From: Leptospira fletcheri
GTDB taxonomy: Bacteria; Spirochaetota; Leptospiria; Leptospirales; Leptospiraceae
NCBI RefSeq assembly: GCF_004769195.1
Contig: NZ_RQET01000008.1
Location: forward strand, 205,583 to 269,582
Length of the DNA: 64,000 bases
Direction: 5' to 3'
A program made the translations under genes and the position numbers. The stretch's first letter is position 1. Each line of letters starts with the position of its first letter. Below are positions 32,049-43,860 of the stretch, piece by piece. The notes beneath the pieces are model-generated. The model searched no databases. It saw only the letters and a program-made list of their open reading frames with translations, and had not been told where the DNA came from.

Positions 32049-32963
32049 TTAGACTGGGAAGCCTAATGCTCCTTTGATCTGAAGATAAAAATAGAGCATA
32101 GGAACCGTAAGAAGTAACGCGTCCGCCCTGTCCAGAACGCCTCCGTGTCCCGGAATCAGATTGCCCGAATCCTTGACTTTCGCGTCCCGCTTCATCGCGG
32201 ATTCCAAAAGATCTCCGACGACTCCGACCACGGAAAGGATGAGGGAAACCAAAAGAACCTCGGCACCGCCGATCGGGGGAGAATTCCCGGTATTCTTTTC
32301 CCAGAGGAAGTTCAATAAGAATACGGAGCCGGCGGCGACTACGATCCCGGAAGCGTATCCTTCCCAGGTTTTCTTAGGAGAAATCGCCAATCCTGCGGGA
32401 TTCCGACCGAACCAGCGTCCGCCGAAGTAGCCTCCCACGTCCGTCAAAAACGTCGCGACGGAAACCAGGAAAATATAATAAATTCCCTCGTTCATCCCGA
32501 GCAAAAGAAGCAGGTGTCCCAGAGGAATCGAAGCGTAAAAGACTCCCAACACGGTGGAACTGACCGAGAAAATGGCGCCGTCCAAAGGTCTGCGAAGGAT
32601 CTGCAAGGTAAAACTACATAAGAAAAGTAGAATAAAGGAGAAAGTGACCGCGTCGAAAGGCGGTACGAAGAATTTGAAATTCCTTTGGAAGAAGGAAGGA
32701 ACTTCGAATTTATTCTGAGCCGCCATAAATCTGAAATAGAACAAAAGCAGGATGAGTAAAAAGAAAAAGATCCCCGTTCCCTTAAAAGGCCTTCCGTCCT
32801 GCCCTCTATCGGACAATCTGTAAAATTCGGTAAGACCGATCACGCCCGCGATCGCTAGAATGAACAGGGTTTGAAGATAGTAAAAATCCCTGTAGAAAAT
32901 CATGAAAAGATAAACAACAACCAGTACGGCGGCGGAAAGGATCCGTTTCGGCGTTTCACTCAT
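32049..32963 (-). CDS. cdsA: Phosphatidate cytidylyltransferase
   Basis: CdsA activates phosphatidic acid with CTP to CDP-diacylglycerol, the branch point of phospholipid synthesis, in the inner membrane. The 304-residue protein has about eight hydrophobic helices and the C-terminal family signature [34 protein letters not shown], spread over residues 246-283, with its Asp and Gly residues intact. The start overlaps the uppS end by 8 nt. The uppS-cdsA-dxr-rseP order is widespread in bacteria. Confidence 0.96.
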   Translation of the reverse strand: MSETPKRILSAAVLVVVYLFMIFYRDFYYLQTLFILAIAGVIGLTEFYRLSDRGQDGRPFKGTGIFFFLLILLLFYFRFMAAQNKFEVPSFFQRNFKFFVPPFDAVTFSFILLFLCSFTLQILRRPLDGAIFSVSSTVLGVFYASIPLGHLLLLLGMNEGIYYIFLVSVATFLTDVGGYFGGRWFGRNPAGLAISPKKTWEGYASGIVVAAGSVFLLNFLWEKNTGNSPPIGGAEVLLVSLILSVVGVVGDLLESAMKRDAKVKDSGNLIPGHGGVLDRADALLLTVPMLYFYLQIKGALGFPV

Positions 32964-33681
32964 TTTCTAAACCCCCAAATTTCCGAGTTCTTCCCGCAAA
33001 CCAATCCAAAGCGGATTCCAAACTTTTACGATCGAACTCCGGCCAAAGAGTATCGCAAAAAAAGAGTTCAGCATACGCGGATTGCCATAGGAGAAAGTTC
33101 GATAATCGCTGCTCTCCCGCGGTTCTGATCAGTAAATCTACGGGGGGAAGGGAGTACGTATACAAATATTTTTCGAGTTCCTTTGCGGAGACCGGCTTCC
33201 CCCTGCCGATTCTTTTTTTCTGGCGGTCCTCCAAGAGCTTTCCGAACGCGGAAAGTAATTCCTCCTGAGAGCCGTAATTCAGGCAGAAGTTTACGGTGAG
33301 GTTACGATTTTTCCGGGTGACTTCTATGGCCTTGTCTATCTTGGACAACACTTTTGCGGAAAGTCTCTTTCTGGAACCGGAATGCAGGATTCGGATTCCT
33401 TTTTCCGCGATCGGTTCTAAGCGGGATTCGATGTATTCCACCAGAAGATCGAAGATGGATCGGATCTCAGTGATCGGACGCCTCCAGTTTTCCGTAGAAA
33501 ACGCGTATAAGGAAACGTTTTCCAATCCGATGGAAAGGCTCGCGTCCATGAGACGGTCGATCGCATCGGCGCCCGCCCTATGTCCTTGGGAGCGGGGAAG
33601 TCCCTTTGCGGTCGCCCACCTGCCGTTTCCGTCCATGATAACCGCTACGTGGCGGGGAAGTTTTGGCCGTACAGGAACCAC
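32956..33681 (-). CDS. uppS: Isoprenyl transferase (undecaprenyl diphosphate synthase type)
   Basis: A cis-prenyltransferase that makes the C55 lipid carrier for peptidoglycan and surface polysaccharide. Key motifs: HVAVIMDGNGRWA with catalytic Asp17, SQGHRAGAD, YAFSTENWRRP, and C-terminal RTAGEQRLSNFLLWQSAYAE. The usual first residue of that last motif is SGEQR- or SGELR-type, so TAGEQR is within range. Length 241. It lies one base after frr and overlaps cdsA by 8 nt. Confidence 0.96.
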   Translation of the reverse strand: MVPVRPKLPRHVAVIMDGNGRWATAKGLPRSQGHRAGADAIDRLMDASLSIGLENVSLYAFSTENWRRPITEIRSIFDLLVEYIESRLEPIAEKGIRILHSGSRKRLSAKVLSKIDKAIEVTRKNRNLTVNFCLNYGSQEELLSAFGKLLEDRQKKRIGRGKPVSAKELEKYLYTYSLPPVDLLIRTAGEQRLSNFLLWQSAYAELFFCDTLWPEFDRKSLESALDWFAGRTRKFGGLENE

Positions 33682-33682
33682 T

Positions 33683-34982
<1,300 letters not shown>

Positions 34983-35582
34983 TTACAGGCCGCCTACCTG
35001 GTAACGGGTAAAGCGGGCTACGGTGATGTTTTCGCCGAACTTCGCGATGGACTCCTTCACCAGGTCGTCGACCGTCTTGGAATTGTCCTTGATAAAGGCT
35101 TGGTTCAAAAGACAGATTTCGGAAAAATATTTCTTAATCTTACCCGGAACGATTTTATCAATCTGCTCGGACTTTTTCCCCTCTTCCTTGAGTTGGGCTT
35201 CGATCATTTTCTTTTCACGATCGATTTCCTCTGCAGGCACCTGGTCTTCGCTTACATATAAGGGAGACATGGCCGCAATCTGAAGGCAGAGCTCTTTGCC
35301 CAAAGCCTCGAAGGATTCGTTTCTCGCGACGAAGTCCGTTTCCGAGTTGAGCTCGAGCAAAACTCCGATCTTGCCATCTCCGTGGATATAGGAAACGGTG
35401 CGGCCTTCCTTAGTTACGCGACCGGCCTTTTTAGCGGCCTTCGCGATTCCTTTTTCCCGGAGCCAATCGGCGGACTTATCCAAGTCGTTATTATTTTCTA
35501 CAAGGGCCTTCTTGCAGTCCATGAGCCCCGCTCCGGTGCGGTCGCGGAGTTCCTTGATCAGGTCTGTGGTAGATGCTGACAA
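34983..35582 (-). CDS. tsf: Elongation factor Ts
   Basis: EF-Ts recycles EF-Tu by nucleotide exchange. The N-terminal UBA-like domain (residues 1-50) has LRDRTGAGLMDCKKALVE, and the core carries ELNSETDFVARNE, the classic EF-Tu-contact motif, near residue 78. At 199 residues it belongs to the shorter type without a second core subdomain, as in Thermus, rather than the roughly 280-residue E. coli type. It follows rpsB by 13 nt. Confidence 0.96.
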   Translation of the reverse strand: MSASTTDLIKELRDRTGAGLMDCKKALVENNNDLDKSADWLREKGIAKAAKKAGRVTKEGRTVSYIHGDGKIGVLLELNSETDFVARNESFEALGKELCLQIAAMSPLYVSEDQVPAEEIDREKKMIEAQLKEEGKKSEQIDKIVPGKIKKYFSEICLLNQAFIKDNSKTVDDLVKESIAKFGENITVARFTRYQVGGL

Positions 35583-35595
35583 TTTCTACTCCTCC

Positions 35596-36501
35596 TTATT
35601 CGTTCTTGTCGATTTCGATCGTAGCAGCTGCCGCTGCGGAAGAAGATTCGGGAGCCGGCGCAGGCGCAGCAGCAGGAGAAGATTCCTCGGATTTTTTACC
35701 TTTTTCGGGATCTTCGTCCATGATGAACTTACCGCTCTCGTCGTATTCCCCCTGGTATTCCAGAGCCAAAGCTTCGGAATCCAAGTCTTCGCTGAATCTA
35801 GGTTGTTCAACGACTCCACCGGTCCCTTCGATCACCGCGTTGGACATCGTCTCCAGGAAGAGAGAAATGGCGCGAATCGCGTCGTCGTTACCGGGAATCG
35901 GATAATCGATCAGTTCCGGATCACAGTTGGTATCCACAACGGCGAATATTTTCAAACCGAGTTTGCGAGCTTCTTTGACCGCGATTTCCTCTTTTTTAGG
36001 ATCGATCACGAATAGAATGTCCGGAATGGAAACCATGTCCTTGATTCCGCCCAAGGTTTTGCGTAATTTTTCGGATTCCCGACGGAGAGAAAGGATCTCT
36101 TTCTTGGTTTTCACTTCCTTTTCGAAAGTGTTTTCGGATTCCATCGCTTCCAATTTTTTCAATCTCGCAATGGATTTCTTAACCGTATTCCAGTTCGTCA
36201 ACAGACCACCCGGCCAACGGTTATTAATGTAATACATATTGGAGCGGATCGCTTCTCTTTCGATGGCACCGCGCGCTTGCTTCTTGGTTCCGACAAATAG
36301 GACTTTTTTCCCGTCGCTGGTCAGACGCTTTAACGCGTCGTATGCTTCCTTCGCTTTTTGTACGGTCTTTTGAAGATCGATGATATGAATCCCGTTCCTC
36401 GCAGTGAAGACGTAGGGAGCCATTTTCGGATTCCATTTCCGGGTCTGGTGCCCGAAGTGAACTCCGGTTTCCAGAAGGTTTTTCATGGAAATTACTGACA
36501 T
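35596..36501 (-). CDS. rpsB: 30S ribosomal protein S2 with acidic C-terminal tail
   Basis: S2 binds the 30S head and recruits S1. The N-terminal [28 protein letters not shown] motif is present, then [10 protein letters not shown] and [12 protein letters not shown], and [12 protein letters not shown] near residue 160. The core ends near residue 240. A further 60 residues form an acidic, then Ala/Pro/Ser-rich tail ([18 protein letters not shown]). Such extensions occur in several bacterial S2 proteins, but this one is low-complexity and may be disordered. rpsB lies only 7 nt after the small membrane-protein gene, so it is probably read from an upstream promoter too. Confidence 0.96.
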   Translation of the reverse strand: MSVISMKNLLETGVHFGHQTRKWNPKMAPYVFTARNGIHIIDLQKTVQKAKEAYDALKRLTSDGKKVLFVGTKKQARGAIEREAIRSNMYYINNRWPGGLLTNWNTVKKSIARLKKLEAMESENTFEKEVKTKKEILSLRRESEKLRKTLGGIKDMVSIPDILFVIDPKKEEIAVKEARKLGLKIFAVVDTNCDPELIDYPIPGNDDAIRAISLFLETMSNAVIEGTGGVVEQPRFSEDLDSEALALEYQGEYDESGKFIMDEDPEKGKKSEESSPAAAPAPAPESSSAAAAATIEIDKNE

Positions 36502-36508
36502 GAGTTGT

Positions 36509-36769
36509 TTACCCCTTTTTTAGTACGAAGAACAATGTCGCCACAAGTCCCAAGAGACTCGCAGGGGTAACTTGAACTTCGACTTTGATTACGTAAAGTT
36601 CCAGCCGAACGGCTTCCTGGAGCAGGTAGACGGAAAGGAAATGAATCCCTAACAAGCGATCGATTAGAACGCCTAGTACGGCTCCCACCAAGGAACCTAG
36701 GACAATGGCAAGGGCGATTTTTCCCGCTTTTGCGCCGTCCATGGGTCGTTTCGGGCTGGTAGATACCAA
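36509..36769 (-). CDS. Small two-helix membrane protein (DUF4321-like)
   Basis: An 86-residue protein with two hydrophobic segments (about 16-37 and 68-84) joined by an amphipathic part. The [18 protein letters not shown] helix and the closing [14 protein letters not shown] resemble DUF4321 proteins; function unknown. It is placed between bactofilin (22 nt upstream) and rpsB (7 nt downstream) in the same orientation. I assign the family from the pattern only. Confidence 0.6.
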   Translation of the reverse strand: MVSTSPKRPMDGAKAGKIALAIVLGSLVGAVLGVLIDRLLGIHFLSVYLLQEAVRLELYVIKVEVQVTPASLLGLVATLFFVLKKG

Positions 36770-36791
36770 TTTTGCAGAATTGGCCTAGAGG

Positions 36792-37175
36792 TCAATCCTT
36801 ATTGGGAAGGATCATTTCGCAGTTACCGTCGAATACCACTCCATCGGCGATCTGCAGTTTGGCCGTTTTGATATTTCCGTTCACTTTTCCGGTAGGAAGC
36901 ATTTCCAATCTCTGGGTGGCGATCACGTTGCCGGTGATTTCCCCACCCACAACCACGGTGCCTGCCTTGATATTTGCCCGGACTTTGGCCCCTTCGCTTA
37001 CCAAAAGGAAACCTTCCGATTCGATTTCCCCATGGAATTCGCCTAGGATCTCCAATGGTCTACGGAAATTCAGAATCCCGGAAAATGCAGTTTCCCTTCC
37101 CAAAACGGTAGATATGGCTCCGTGTTCGGTGACTGTACGAATGGGTTTTGTTGCGGTTGCTATTTTTTTGGTCAT
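36792..37175 (-). CDS. Bactofilin (polymer-forming cytoskeletal protein)
   Basis: Bactofilins assemble nucleotide-free filaments that shape cells or localise peptidoglycan enzymes. Residues 20-118 show the right-handed beta-helix rhythm with repeated G-x-[ILV] turns: FSGILNFRRPLEILGEFHGEIES, VRANIKAGTVVVGGEITGNVIA, PTGKVNGNIKTAKLQIADGVVFDG in shorter pieces. Short disordered ends flank it, as is usual. Length 127. It lies 10 nt after the TPR gene. Closeness to cdaA, acpS and dap genes fits an envelope role (inference). Confidence 0.9.
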   Translation of the reverse strand: MTKKIATATKPIRTVTEHGAISTVLGRETAFSGILNFRRPLEILGEFHGEIESEGFLLVSEGAKVRANIKAGTVVVGGEITGNVIATQRLEMLPTGKVNGNIKTAKLQIADGVVFDGNCEMILPNKD

Positions 37176-37185
37176 GATACCGAGG

Positions 37186-37407
37186 TTATTTCGTTTTCAT
37201 TTCGAAGACTCCGTCCCAATCCTCGGGAGGAGGTTGCGCGATGAACGCTTCGCAGCGTCCTATGTATTTTTTGGACGGTCCGTCTCCAGGAGTGATTTCC
37301 AGAGCTTTTTTGAACAGCCCGAGGGCGTCCGTGAACTTTCTGGTCTTGTATAGCTGTAGACCCTCGTTATAGAGGCGAAGAGTTTCCTTGAAAGACTCGG
37401 AGACCAT
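37186..37407 (-). CDS. Small TPR protein
   Basis: A 73-residue protein with one clear TPR pair (ETLRLYNEGLQLYKTRKFTDALGLFKKAL) followed by PGDGPSKKYIGRCEAF and a short tail with a DWDGVFEM motif. That tail (PPPEDWDGVFEMKTK) is the type found at the C-terminal end of many leptospiral TPR-cyclase proteins, so it may be a stand-alone version of that module (recall, not verified). It sits between acpS (4 nt) and bactofilin (10 nt). Confidence 0.78.
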   Translation of the reverse strand: MVSESFKETLRLYNEGLQLYKTRKFTDALGLFKKALEITPGDGPSKKYIGRCEAFIAQPPPEDWDGVFEMKTK

Positions 37408-37411
37408 ACGT

Positions 37412-37788
<377 letters not shown>

Positions 37789-37792
<4 letters not shown>

Positions 37793-38838
37793 TCTTCCTC
37801 GGGCTCCGGCAGAGGTTCTTCCGAATTCTGTTCCGTCTCGCCTTCCGTCGGCTCCTCTCCGGTCTCTCCGTCCAGGTCCGGTCGGATCCGGTACAAAATG
37901 GAGATCCTGTCCGGAAAGAAACTTTGTATGTCCACGGATTTCAGAGAAGGCGCTTTTGTTAAACGAACTTTAGCCATTACCGGCTTGCTATCGGGCAAAA
38001 GTTTTTTCGCCTTCGGGTCGTATTTGTGGGTACAGGCGACCGTAGCCGATAAGCCCTTGATGATCTGGATACTCCTCAGCGGAGTTTTTGACTGTAATTT
38101 TACGGAAATTTCCTGCTCGGAAAATTCCGCCTCCAGACTTTTATCCAAGGTCTGGCATTTTATCGGAACTCCGAGTACGATGCTTTCTCCCGGCGTGGAG
38201 GAAATCGCGATGATGTTTACCCGGACCGAGACTTCCTTTACGTTATCCCGATAGCGGACTCCGGAAGGAAGTTCGGGAAGTTTTTGTTTTATCGTAAAAG
38301 ATTCGGTTTTGTCCTTCAGGGAAATGGACGGGATGGAAATTCTCCCGATTTTTTCCAAATGGGCGTGACTTCCCACCACGGCGAGATTGGTCGGAGAGAT
38401 AAAATGCGAGGATTTAACGTAATCCTTGGGAGGATCACCGGAGAATTTCACTTCTAAAGGAAGGTTTCTGGTAATGCTGGAATCCACTAGGATTTTGACC
38501 TTGTCCTTTAAGCGAGTCACTCGGAGTCCGGCAGGAACTCCTCCGATGCGGACAACATTCACAAAGTTCTCCCCCGGATGCAGATCCGTGGCGGAAATAT
38601 AAGCCTTTAGTGATGGAGAATAGAAATTTACGTAGTCTCGAACCCCCTCCACCTTGACCGGAAACGTAGTATCGGATCCCTTTGCGATCGCCATTCCTCC
38701 GGAGAGTTTCGGATAATCGATCTTAATATTCACTTCCCGCACTAGGATCTTGGAATTCTGAAGATTGATATAAAATACGATCGCGAGGACCAGGGAGCCT
38801 AACTTGGCTTGCCAGTTATTCAGGAGGGCCTTAATCAC
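37789..38838 (-). CDS. YbbR-domain protein, likely regulator of CdaA
   Basis: YbbR (CdaR) proteins are anchored outside the membrane and adjust the diadenylate cyclase CdaA. This 349-residue protein has one N-terminal transmembrane helix (about 9-27, [20 protein letters not shown]). Three or more beta-rich YbbR-like repeats follow, with the recurring pattern of a [15 protein letters not shown] strand and a VxVxGxxxxL turn. An acidic Pro/Glu tail closes it. It overlaps cdaA by 8 nt, the usual gene pair, which supports the assignment more than sequence alone. Confidence 0.85.
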
Positions 38839-39655
38839 TTTGTTCCTCCTTTTCGTCCCCTTCCCCTTTTTTCTCCGGACCGGATTTCTTTTCGTGAAGA
38901 ATCGTATTCAATAGATTCTTCAATTCTATGGGTTTGACCGGATGGATCATTTCTCCGTCGTGACAGACGGAAATCTCTCCCGTTTCCTCGGAAGTCACCA
39001 CGACCACTGCGTCGGATTCCTCCGCGATTCCGAGCGCCGCCCTATGCCTTGCCCCCATTCTGGCATCGTCCATATTCTGGGCCATGGGCAAAAACGCTCC
39101 GGCGCAGGCGATCCTGTTCTGCTCTATGATCACCGCGCCGTCGTGAAGGGCAGTATTCTTTTTAAAGATCGTAAGTAGTAAACTCGTCGAAAGGACCGCA
39201 TCTAACTGGACAGACTGTTCCGTGATTTCCTTAAGGCTGTGTTCACGGACGATCGCGATGATGGACCCGGTCTTGTTCTTGGCCATGATTTTGGCCGCTT
39301 CTACGATTTCGTCCAGATCCGTAACCGTTTTTAAAAGGAAGGGGCGGAAGAACTTCAACCGGGCCATATCTCCCGTGATCTTACGAAGTTCCGGTTGCAA
39401 TAAAACAATGATGGCGAATACGAGCGCGGGACGTATATTATCGATGATCCAGTCCAAAAGTTCGAACTCGGCGTATTGGGCGAAGATTCCAAGGAGCCAG
39501 ATGAGCCCGATTCCCAACAATAACTGGACGCCTCTGGTCCGGCGAATGGTCGCATAAAATTGGTAGATCAGGAAACTTACGATCAGTATGTCCAGGATGA
39601 CGTTGATCCCGAACCGATCGTTTTGAAAAAGGGTAATATTCTTAAAGAACCCCAT
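38831..39655 (-). CDS. cdaA: Diadenylate cyclase CdaA
   Basis: CdaA makes cyclic di-AMP from two ATP at the membrane. Three N-terminal transmembrane helices (about 16-90) precede the DAC domain. Catalytic motifs are intact: LHDGAVII (DGA motif) near residue 167 and [14 protein letters not shown] (RHR motif) near residue 200. Length 274 matches the family. It lies 14 nt after dapB and overlaps the YbbR gene. The organism thus probably uses c-di-AMP; receptors are not visible in the window. Confidence 0.95.
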   Translation of the reverse strand: MGFFKNITLFQNDRFGINVILDILIVSFLIYQFYATIRRTRGVQLLLGIGLIWLLGIFAQYAEFELLDWIIDNIRPALVFAIIVLLQPELRKITGDMARLKFFRPFLLKTVTDLDEIVEAAKIMAKNKTGSIIAIVREHSLKEITEQSVQLDAVLSTSLLLTIFKKNTALHDGAVIIEQNRIACAGAFLPMAQNMDDARMGARHRAALGIAEESDAVVVVTSEETGEISVCHDGEMIHPVKPIELKNLLNTILHEKKSGPEKKGEGDEKEEQSD

Positions 39656-39669
39656 CGTCCTCTTTTCCT

Positions 39670-40476
39670 TTAGAGCCCCAACACGGAGAACATATCATAT
39701 AGACCGTTTTTTCTTCCTACTAGGAACTCCGCCGCCCTTACGGAACCTACCGCAAAAGTCTTTCTGTCCTGAGCCTTATGGGAAATCTCTATCCTTTCCT
39801 CCGGCGTAAAGAAAAAGACGGTATGATCTCCGATCACTTCCCCGGCCCGGAAAGAATGGATCGCGATCTCTTTCGGATCCCTTTCCGGTAAAATTCCGTG
39901 TCTGCCGTGGATCACGTCCGATTCGGATCTTCCCAAGGTTTCCAATAGAATCGCCTTCAACTTTTCGGCGGTTCCCGACGGAGAGTCCTTCTTGTGACGG
40001 TGGTGTATGTCCTGGATTTCGATATCCGCCAAATCTCCCATGACCCTGGCCGCGATTTCCGTCAGTTTAAAAAGAAGGTTCACTCCCACGGACATGTTGG
40101 GGGAATAGACGATCGGAATTTTCGACGAGGCATCCATCAGTAATTTCTTATGTTCTGCGGTGATTCCGGTCGTCCCGACGACCACCGGCTTTCCCGCCGC
40201 AACACAGGTGCGGAGGACTTCCTGTAAAACTTCACGAAGAGAAAAATCGATGACCGTATCCGCCTCCGACACTGCCCTTTCCAAATCGCTGGTGAATAGG
40301 ATCCCGTTCGGCTTCAGTCCGGAATTTAAACCGGCATCCAACCCGAGACATACCGACTCTTTTCCGACCACTGCGGCCGAAAGTTCGGATTCTTTCGACT
40401 GGGAGAGCACCTGAATGATGGCCTTCCCCATCCGGCCCGAGGCCCCGATTACCGCGATTCGATTTTTTCCCGCCAA
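39670..40476 (-). CDS. dapB: 4-hydroxy-tetrahydrodipicolinate reductase
   Basis: DapB reduces the DapA product in the lysine/diaminopimelate pathway with NAD(P)H. The nucleotide-binding [12 protein letters not shown] is at residues 9-20. Motifs [21 protein letters not shown] and the catalytic [17 protein letters not shown] near residues 155-171 are intact. Length 268. It is 10 nt after dapA. Confidence 0.96.
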   Translation of the reverse strand: MAGKNRIAVIGASGRMGKAIIQVLSQSKESELSAAVVGKESVCLGLDAGLNSGLKPNGILFTSDLERAVSEADTVIDFSLREVLQEVLRTCVAAGKPVVVGTTGITAEHKKLLMDASSKIPIVYSPNMSVGVNLLFKLTEIAARVMGDLADIEIQDIHHRHKKDSPSGTAEKLKAILLETLGRSESDVIHGRHGILPERDPKEIAIHSFRAGEVIGDHTVFFFTPEERIEISHKAQDRKTFAVGSVRAAEFLVGRKNGLYDMFSVLGL

Positions 40477-40486
40477 GAATTTCCCC

Positions 40487-41371
40487 TTAATTATAACCTT
40501 TCTCGATCAGGGAGACGACGGTCTTTTTCAATTTTTCCGCCGCAGCATTTTGGGTCAACGAAGTCAGGGGAAGACGAATCTCCGGGCTACAATGACCTTG
40601 CCAACTCATGGCAGCTTTGATCGGAATCGGATTCGTTTCCGTAAATGCAAGCGCGAACAAATCCAAAAAATCGTAATGAATCCGTCTAGCGGTCGTTAGG
40701 TCTCCTTTGCGAAAGGAATCCACCAACTGAACCAGACTAGAGGGAAATAAGTTCGAAATCACGGAAACCACCCCCACTCCGCCGACCGCCAAAAGCGGAA
40801 GAGTCAGGTTATCGTCTCCGGAAAGCACGGTCATTTTTTCCCCCACAAGGGAGATCAACTTGGACATCTGTCCCAAATCTCCCGTTGCCTCTTTCATGGA
40901 CCGGATCCTCGGGTGCTCCGAAAGCCTAAGAACGGTCTCGGGCAAAAGATTCACACCGGTTCGTCCCGGAATATTGTACAACATGATCGGTACGGAAGAA
41001 TGATCGGCGACTTCCTTAAAATGAAGAAACATCCCTTCCTGGGTGGGTTTGTTATAATAGGGATTCACTTGCAGGATTCCGTCCACCCCGTCCTTGCAGG
41101 CGGCTTTCGTCAGCTCCACCGCCTCTCTCGTGGAATTGGATCCGGTTCCCGCCACGACCTGGATTCTTCCGTTGACGGTCCGAACCGTCTCCCGAATGAG
41201 TTCCGCATGTTCTTCGTGCGAAAGGGTCGGAGACTCCCCTGTCGTTCCACAAGGTACCACGCCGCTCACGCCTCCCCGAATCTGCTTTTCTAAGAGCGAA
41301 AAATAAGCGTCGTAGTCTATTTTTCCGTTTCGAAAAGGAGTGATGATGGCCGTATAAACGCCTTGAAACAT
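40487..41371 (-). CDS. dapA: 4-hydroxy-tetrahydrodipicolinate synthase
   Basis: DapA condenses pyruvate and aspartate semialdehyde, the committed step to diaminopimelate and lysine. [10 protein letters not shown] is at residues 41-50, Tyr132 lies in [10 protein letters not shown] and the Schiff-base Lys160 in [10 protein letters not shown] use the ATG at 41371 (294 residues, family length, AAGGAA about 11 bases upstream). The frame stays open to 41491, but that extension looks non-coding. It is the first gene of the long minus-strand cluster, and the gap to the divergent transferase gene is short. Confidence 0.96.
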   Translation of the reverse strand: MFQGVYTAIITPFRNGKIDYDAYFSLLEKQIRGGVSGVVPCGTTGESPTLSHEEHAELIRETVRTVNGRIQVVAGTGSNSTREAVELTKAACKDGVDGILQVNPYYNKPTQEGMFLHFKEVADHSSVPIMLYNIPGRTGVNLLPETVLRLSEHPRIRSMKEATGDLGQMSKLISLVGEKMTVLSGDDNLTLPLLAVGGVGVVSVISNLFPSSLVQLVDSFRKGDLTTARRIHYDFLDLFALAFTETNPIPIKAAMSWQGHCSPEIRLPLTSLTQNAAAEKLKKTVVSLIEKGYN

Positions 41372-41505
41372 AATTTGTAAATTCCTTAGCCGGGGAGGAT
41401 TTGGCAATAAAAATACCCTCGGATTTCCCTTCCGCGTGCTTCCCCGGTTCGCGAACCGGATTCCGAGTTGCCTGGAGTCCGTCCGTCGCAATTCTGGGTT
41501 TGTCG

Positions 41506-42516
41506 ATGCACGTTTCTACGGAACTTCTGGTCTATTATTCCACGACTTTTTTACTCTCCTTAGGTCTATGCAGGCTCTATATAGGTTCGAGACGGATTTC
41601 GATTTCGGACATCCCGAACGAACGTAGCATGCACCAGGCCGCGACCAAAAAATCGGGAGGGATCTGGATCTTTTTTTCTTCCAGCCTGATTCTTGTCCTA
41701 TGGAGTTATTTCGGCCGCTCGGAATTTCCTTTGCATTGGTGGACGGGAGTCTTCTTCTTTTTTTTGGTCGGATTTGGGGACGACGTAAAGGGCTTAAGCC
41801 CGTATTTGCGTTTCGGGGCCGAGTTCGTATTCCTGATCGCTTGGATCGGCTTGGCTCCGTTCCGGATCTCTTTGTTCGGAATGGATCTTGGAGTTTCGCC
41901 GGGAGGTTACGGAGAGATCGCGCTCATTTCCCTCTACCTTCTCTTTTTCGTGAACCTCTGCAATTTTATGGACGGTTTGGACACGTATCTGGCATCCAAT
42001 CTCGTATTTACCGCTTTTGCAACGATCCTTTTGACCGGTAACGATTTACCGTTTTCTTATCTATCCATCTTCGCCGCGCTGTTCGGCTTTTTGGCGTGGA
42101 ACCTTCCCAAGGCGAAATTGTTTCTGGGGGATTCCGGTTCCCTATTTCTGGGTTTCGCTCTCGGCGCACTTCCTTTCTACGTCCAAGGCAAAAGGCCGTT
42201 CGAAGTTTCCGATTTGTTCTTCTTAGCTCCCGTATTTTTTACGGACGGTCTGCTTACGATCCTCGTCCGGCTGAAAAAAAAGGAGAATATCTTCCAGGCC
42301 CATCGCATCCACTTGTACCAACTCTTCGCTGTCCGTACCCACCACAAAGGATTCGTTGCGTTTCTATTTACTCTCGCGAACCTTCCCGCTCTTCTTGCCT
42401 GGGCTTTTCTTCCGAGATACTGGTCTTTTTTCGTCTCTCTGGTTTTGTATTTTCTGGCGTATTCGTATTTCAGAAGATTCATATCCAGAACGCCCGTTTT
42501 CGAGAAGAATCCGTAG
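41506..42516 (+). CDS. Glycosyltransferase family 4 (MraY/WecA-type sugar-1-phosphate transferase)
   Basis: An integral membrane enzyme that transfers a sugar phosphate to a polyprenyl phosphate, starting a surface glycan. It has around ten transmembrane helices and the family motifs: GFGDD at 89-93, [31 protein letters not shown] and a His motif HRIHLYQ. I use the ATG at 41506 (336 residues); a TTG at 41401 would add 35 polar residues. Neither has a good ribosome site. It is probably WecA-like rather than MraY because of the short His motif, but the sugar is unknown. uppS in the neighbouring cluster supplies the lipid carrier. Confidence 0.88.
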   Translation: MHVSTELLVYYSTTFLLSLGLCRLYIGSRRISISDIPNERSMHQAATKKSGGIWIFFSSSLILVLWSYFGRSEFPLHWWTGVFFFFLVGFGDDVKGLSPYLRFGAEFVFLIAWIGLAPFRISLFGMDLGVSPGGYGEIALISLYLLFFVNLCNFMDGLDTYLASNLVFTAFATILLTGNDLPFSYLSIFAALFGFLAWNLPKAKLFLGDSGSLFLGFALGALPFYVQGKRPFEVSDLFFLAPVFFTDGLLTILVRLKKKENIFQAHRIHLYQLFAVRTHHKGFVAFLFTLANLPALLAWAFLPRYWSFFVSLVLYFLAYSYFRRFISRTPVFEKNP

Positions 42517-42559
42517 ATCACTTGACGAACTTAGGGCGGAATGAAATCTTCTCGGAGTC

Positions 42560-43012
42560 ATGTCGTCCTCGGGAAGGTTTCAATCCGTCAAATATCTTCC
42601 TCGCCTCGCGGAATTTCTGAATAACGAAATCGAGAAAAGCCTAAAGGAAGTGGAGGATTTGCAAAGTCTCTCCGCCTCTCATTTCGAAATTCTGACCTTT
42701 TTACTTCGAAAGCAGAAAACGAATATGTCCTTGATCGCCACAGCGATCCACAGGAAAAAACCCACCGTTACCGTGCTAGTCGGCAAATTGGAAGAGTTAG
42801 GTCTGGTGAAAAGATATTCTTCGGAAGAGGATAAACGGGAAACGAATATAGAACTCACGAGAAAAGGGAAATCCCTGAAGAGAACCGCGTCCAAGATAGG
42901 ATCGCGCGTTCTCTCTCTGAAACTTTGGGGTTTAAATCTCCAAGAGTCCGAACAACTCTTCGATTTATTAGAAAAAATTTATACTCATCTCAGAAATTCC
43001 CGTAAGATCTAG
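42560..43012 (+). CDS. MarR-family transcriptional regulator
   Basis: A 150-residue winged-helix regulator. The pattern LSASHFEILTFLLRKQKTNMSLIATAIHRKKPTVTVLVGKLEELGLVKRY (recognition helix around 65-85) followed by SSEEDKRETNIELTRKGKSL is typical of MarR proteins, including the DxR wing motif (here DKR). Ligand and targets are unknown. It ends two bases from the convergent enoyl-CoA hydratase gene, which is a possible but unproven target. The start follows the transferase gene by 43 nt. Confidence 0.88.
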   Translation: MSSSGRFQSVKYLPRLAEFLNNEIEKSLKEVEDLQSLSASHFEILTFLLRKQKTNMSLIATAIHRKKPTVTVLVGKLEELGLVKRYSSEEDKRETNIELTRKGKSLKRTASKIGSRVLSLKLWGLNLQESEQLFDLLEKIYTHLRNSRKI

Positions 43013-43014
43013 GT

Positions 43015-43797
43015 TTATTTTTCGAATTCGGGTCTTCTTCCTGTTATGGAAGCCGCCACTCCTTCGTGTGCATCTGAAGTCCTCAGGCTTTCCTTGGTTT
43101 TTTCCTTATCATATTTAAATATTTCCGCAAGTTCCCGGTTCAGATGCCTCATCCCTTCTTTGGAAGCTCTCACCGCGGACCGGGAATTTTTGGAGATTTT
43201 CTTGGCCAATTTAGAGGACGCCACTTTCAGCTCCGAAGACGTCTGGTAGACTTCGTCCAGCAATCCGATCTCGAACGCTTCCGAACCCTTGTACATATCC
43301 CCGGAAATGATATGTTGTTCCGTTTCTTTCCAGCCTACGATATTCGCAAGCATCCGAGCGACGGAGGCCGGAACCCGGATTCCGATCTTGACTTCGGGAA
43401 GTCCCATCCTGAGATTCGCCAGTCCCATGCGAAAATCGCTTGCAATCGCGATCATCGCGCCGTACCCGATCGCGTGTCCTCCGACTTCGGCGATGACGGG
43501 CGAAGGGAAAAAATAAATCTTTTCCAATATTCCGAAAAAATGATTTAGAAAAGGAGACAGATCCTTTCGGCTCTCCTCGGAATTCAATTCCGAAAGGTTC
43601 AAACCTTGGGAAAAAACCCCTTCCCTATCGCTAGCGATTACGAGCGCGCTCAACGTCGATTTTGCCGCGCCGTCCAGAACTTCCTCCAACTTACGGAACT
43701 CCGCTAAGGTAAAGCTGTTCCTTTCATCGGTATTTAGTCCGATTCTCCCTATGCCGTCCTCGACCGCAAAACGAATGGAATCCATCGCCACCCCCAT
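43015..43797 (-). CDS. Enoyl-CoA hydratase/isomerase family protein
   Basis: A 260-residue crotonase-fold protein. The oxyanion-hole parts ALVIASDREGVFSQGLNLSEL and GHAIGYGAMIAIASDFRMG are visible, followed by GLPEVKIGIRVPASVARML, with the Glu often used in catalysis at PEV. A second acidic residue is hard to place, so the reaction (hydratase, isomerase or other) cannot be named. The second Met (43785) is an equally likely start. It converges with the MarR gene. Confidence 0.85.
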   Translation of the reverse strand: MGVAMDSIRFAVEDGIGRIGLNTDERNSFTLAEFRKLEEVLDGAAKSTLSALVIASDREGVFSQGLNLSELNSEESRKDLSPFLNHFFGILEKIYFFPSPVIAEVGGHAIGYGAMIAIASDFRMGLANLRMGLPEVKIGIRVPASVARMLANIVGWKETEQHIISGDMYKGSEAFEIGLLDEVYQTSSELKVASSKLAKKISKNSRSAVRASKEGMRHLNRELAEIFKYDKEKTKESLRTSDAHEGVAASITGRRPEFEK

Positions 43798-43860
43798 TTA
43801 GTTAGATATCTCACTATTTGGACCGAAAAAATCTTGTAAAGGAATTTTCTCAGCTAGATT

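Noticed and set aside
41374..41491. 40-residue N-terminal extension of dapA
   Set aside because: DapA family proteins start at the [16 protein letters not shown] segment; the extension is basic and unlike the family.
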